DNA of 6,128 nucleotides from Fimbriiglobus sp. GTDB taxonomy: Bacteria; Planctomycetota; Planctomycetia; Gemmatales; Gemmataceae. The notes beneath the pieces are model-generated. The model was not told the DNA's origin, searched no databases, and saw nothing but the letters and a program-made list of their open reading frames with translations. The stretch is from NCBI GenBank assembly GCA_025352585.1, contig JANXTD010000868.1, positions 1 to 6,128 on the forward strand, read 5' to 3'. The position numbers and the translations under genes are program-made. This document shows, piece by piece, positions 4,506 to 6,128 of this stretch (position 1 is its first letter; each line of letters opens with the position of its first letter).

Positions 4506-6128
4506 ATGATTCCCCGCACGCCGACCCGCCTGACGCTCGAAGCCTTGCCCGGCCGCGACACGCCGACGGTCCTGCCGGCCGGCTTCACCGAGTCGGTCGT
4601 CGCTACCGGCTTCGACGTGCCGACGGCGCTGGAAGTCGCGCCCGACGGCCGGCTCCTCGTCGCGCAGCAGACCGGCAAGCTGTTCGTCGTCGAGAACGGG
4701 GCCAAGGTCGTCACCCCGGCGCTCGACCTGTCGGCGCGGCTGAACACCGCCGGCGAGCGCGGCCTGCTCGGCGTCACGCTCGACCCCAACTTCGCCGCCA
4801 ACGGTTACGTCTACGTCTACTACACCCGCGCCAACCCGCTCAACAACCGCGTCAGCCGCTTCACGATGGCGGGCAACGCCATCGACCCGGCGACCGAAGT
4901 CGTGCTGGCCGACCTCGACCCGCTCGGCACCGCGAGCAACCACAACGGCGGGGCGCTGCACTTCGCCACGGACGGCACGCTGCTGGTGGCCACCGGCGAG
5001 AACGCCAACCCGCCCAACGCGCAGTCGCTCGCCACGCGGCTGGGGAAAATCCTGCGCTACAACCGCGACGGCAGCATCCCCGCCGACAACCCGACGGCCT
5101 TTGAAGGCGTCGCCGGGACGCCGAGCGGGGCCAACCGGGCGATCTACGCCATCGGCTTCCGCAACCCCTTCACCTTCGCCGTGCAGCCGGGCACCGGCAC
5201 CGTGTTCGTCAACGACGTGGGGCAGAGTACGACCGAGGAAGTCGATTGCCTGGCCCCCGGCAAGAACTACGGCTGGCCGGCGACCGAGGGCGACTTCGAC
5301 CCGGTCGCCAACCCCAACTTCACGCGGCCGCTGCACACCTACGCCCACGGCCCCGACCCCAAAACGCAGGGCTTCGCCATCACCGGCGGCACCTTCTACA
5401 ACCCCGCGAACCCCACGTTCCCGGCCGACTCCGTTGGCGACTACTTCTTCACCGACTTCGTCAACCGCTGGGTCAACCGCTACGACGGCGCGACCGGCAC
5501 CGTCACCAACTTCGCCAGCGACCTGACCGCCGGCGGCGTCATCGACCTCGACGTGACCGCCGACGGCGACCTCCTGTACACGGCGCGCGGCAACGGCGGC
5601 CCCGGCGCGGGTGGCGTCTACCGCGTCCGGGCGACCACCGCGCCGGGCGTCGCCACCGACCCGGCCGACGTGTTGACGACCCCCGGCGTCCCGGTCACGT
5701 TCCGCGTCACCGCCGGCGGCACGCCGCCGTTACGCTACCAGTGGCAGCGCAACGGCACCGACATCCCCGGCGCGACCGCTGCCAGTTACACGCTGGTCAA
5801 CCCGCAACTCGCCGACAGCGGCGCGACCTTCCGCGTGGCCGTCACCAACGACACGGGCAGTGTCGTCAGCCAGCCGGCGACGCTGACCGTCAGCACCGAC
5901 CGCGCCCCCGTGCCGACGGTCACCGGCCCCGCCGACGGCACGCTGTTCACGGCCGGGCAAACCTTCCGCTACGCCGGCTCCGCGGCCGACCCCGAAGACG
6001 GCGCGCTGCCGGCGTCGGGCCTGTCGTGGCGCGTCGATTACCTCACCGGCGGGGCACCCGCCCGGCCGCTCGTCCCGGAGACGCCCGGCGTCGCGGCGAT
6101 CGAGTTCGCCATCCCGACGGTCACGCCG
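4506..6128 (+). CDS. PQQ-dependent sugar dehydrogenase-like beta-propeller with Ig-like domain (runs off right edge)
   Basis: The frame stays open to the window end, giving 541 residues without a stop. Residues about 24-375 form a GSDH-type beta-propeller, related to soluble glucose/aldose sugar dehydrogenases that oxidise sugars with PQQ. Diagnostic stretches are GERGLLGV (83-90), NHNGGALHF (145-153), LGKILRYNRDGS (179-190), AIGFRNPFTFAV (215-226), and NDVGQSTTEEVD (236-247) followed by NYGWPATEG (254-262). H146 and R219 sit where the active-site His and Arg of soluble glucose dehydrogenase are expected, by motif likeness only. Residues about 380-463 are Ig-like (YQWQRNG at 411-417, ADSGATFRV at 436-444). 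From about 466 another beta-rich domain begins (DPEDGALPASGLSWRV, 495-510) and is cut by the edge. The N-terminus has no hydrophobic signal peptide but an 'RLTLEALPGRDTP' segment (8-20), common in large exported planctomycete proteins, so a cell-surface or periplasmic site is likely. The ATG at 4506 is the first start after an in-frame TGA at 4494. Substrate and true PQQ use are unproven. Confidence 0.92.
   Translation, partial: MIPRTPTRLTLEALPGRDTPTVLPAGFTESVVATGFDVPTALEVAPDGRLLVAQQTGKLFVVENGAKVVTPALDLSARLNTAGERGLLGVTLDPNFAANGYVYVYYTRANPLNNRVSRFTMAGNAIDPATEVVLADLDPLGTASNHNGGALHFATDGTLLVATGENANPPNAQSLATRLGKILRYNRDGSIPADNPTAFEGVAGTPSGANRAIYAIGFRNPFTFAVQPGTGTVFVNDVGQSTTEEVDCLAPGKNYGWPATEGDFDPVANPNFTRPLHTYAHGPDPKTQGFAITGGTFYNPANPTFPADSVGDYFFTDFVNRWVNRYDGATGTVTNFASDLTAGGVIDLDVTADGDLLYTARGNGGPGAGGVYRVRATTAPGVATDPADVLTTPGVPVTFRVTAGGTPPLRYQWQRNGTDIPGATAASYTLVNPQLADSGATFRVAVTNDTGSVVSQPATLTVSTDRAPVPTVTGPADGTLFTAGQTFRYAGSAADPEDGALPASGLSWRVDYLTGGAPARPLVPETPGVAAIEFAIPTVTP

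Noticed and set aside
4254..5348. A 364-codon open frame on the minus strand opposite the sugar dehydrogenase
   Set aside because: It is Val/Gly/Arg-rich with no domain, and the plus-strand frame encodes clear GSDH motifs. It is a shadow of that gene.
1..6128. CRISPR arrays, tRNA or rRNA genes, insertion sequences, toxin-antitoxin or phage genes
   Set aside because: No spaced direct repeats outside the LRR-coding region, no tRNA-like segment, and no transposase or phage motifs were seen on either strand.

Overview
The window looks like part of a planctomycete chromosome, most likely Gemmataceae. The reasons are the very GC-rich sequence with G/C-rich third codon positions in every gene, a Hanks-type kinase fused to short 'LSPLAGMPL' leucine-rich repeats, a DUF1559-type prepilin-like protein, and an exported-type enzyme that opens with an 'LEALxxRxTP' motif. 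The lineage is inferred from these family habits; no rRNA or other marker lies in the window.

Layout. Four genes lie on the minus strand. Read in their own direction they are a membrane-anchored Ser/Thr kinase with an LRR sensor-like C-terminus (4291-2411), a prepilin-like DUF1559/H-X-DG protein (2337-1576), an orphan MalK-like ABC ATPase (1574-540) and the first 165 codons of nusA (495-1, running off the left edge). One gene lies on the plus strand: a PQQ-dependent sugar dehydrogenase-like beta-propeller with Ig-like and further beta domains (4506 to beyond 6128). A 214-bp divergent intergenic region separates it from the kinase.

How they fit together. The prepilin-like gene and the ATPase gene are one base apart (TGA-C-GTG), so they are probably co-transcribed and translationally coupled. 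A TTGACG-N18-TATCCT promoter candidate ends six bases before the prepilin-like ATG, and there is no Shine-Dalgarno sequence, so that transcript may be leaderless. A perfect TATAAT overlaps the stop codon of the ATPase gene and could give nusA its own start. The sugar dehydrogenase and the kinase are divergent, and a perfect 10-bp inverted repeat lies in their shared upstream region. Nothing shows that the five genes form one pathway. The arrangement looks like a housekeeping gene (nusA) beside planctomycete accessory genes.

I do not see a clearly new biological system. The points most worth checking are the possible leaderless promoter, the orphan ATPase with a shortened helical subdomain, the separate nusA promoter, and the export route of the dehydrogenase.
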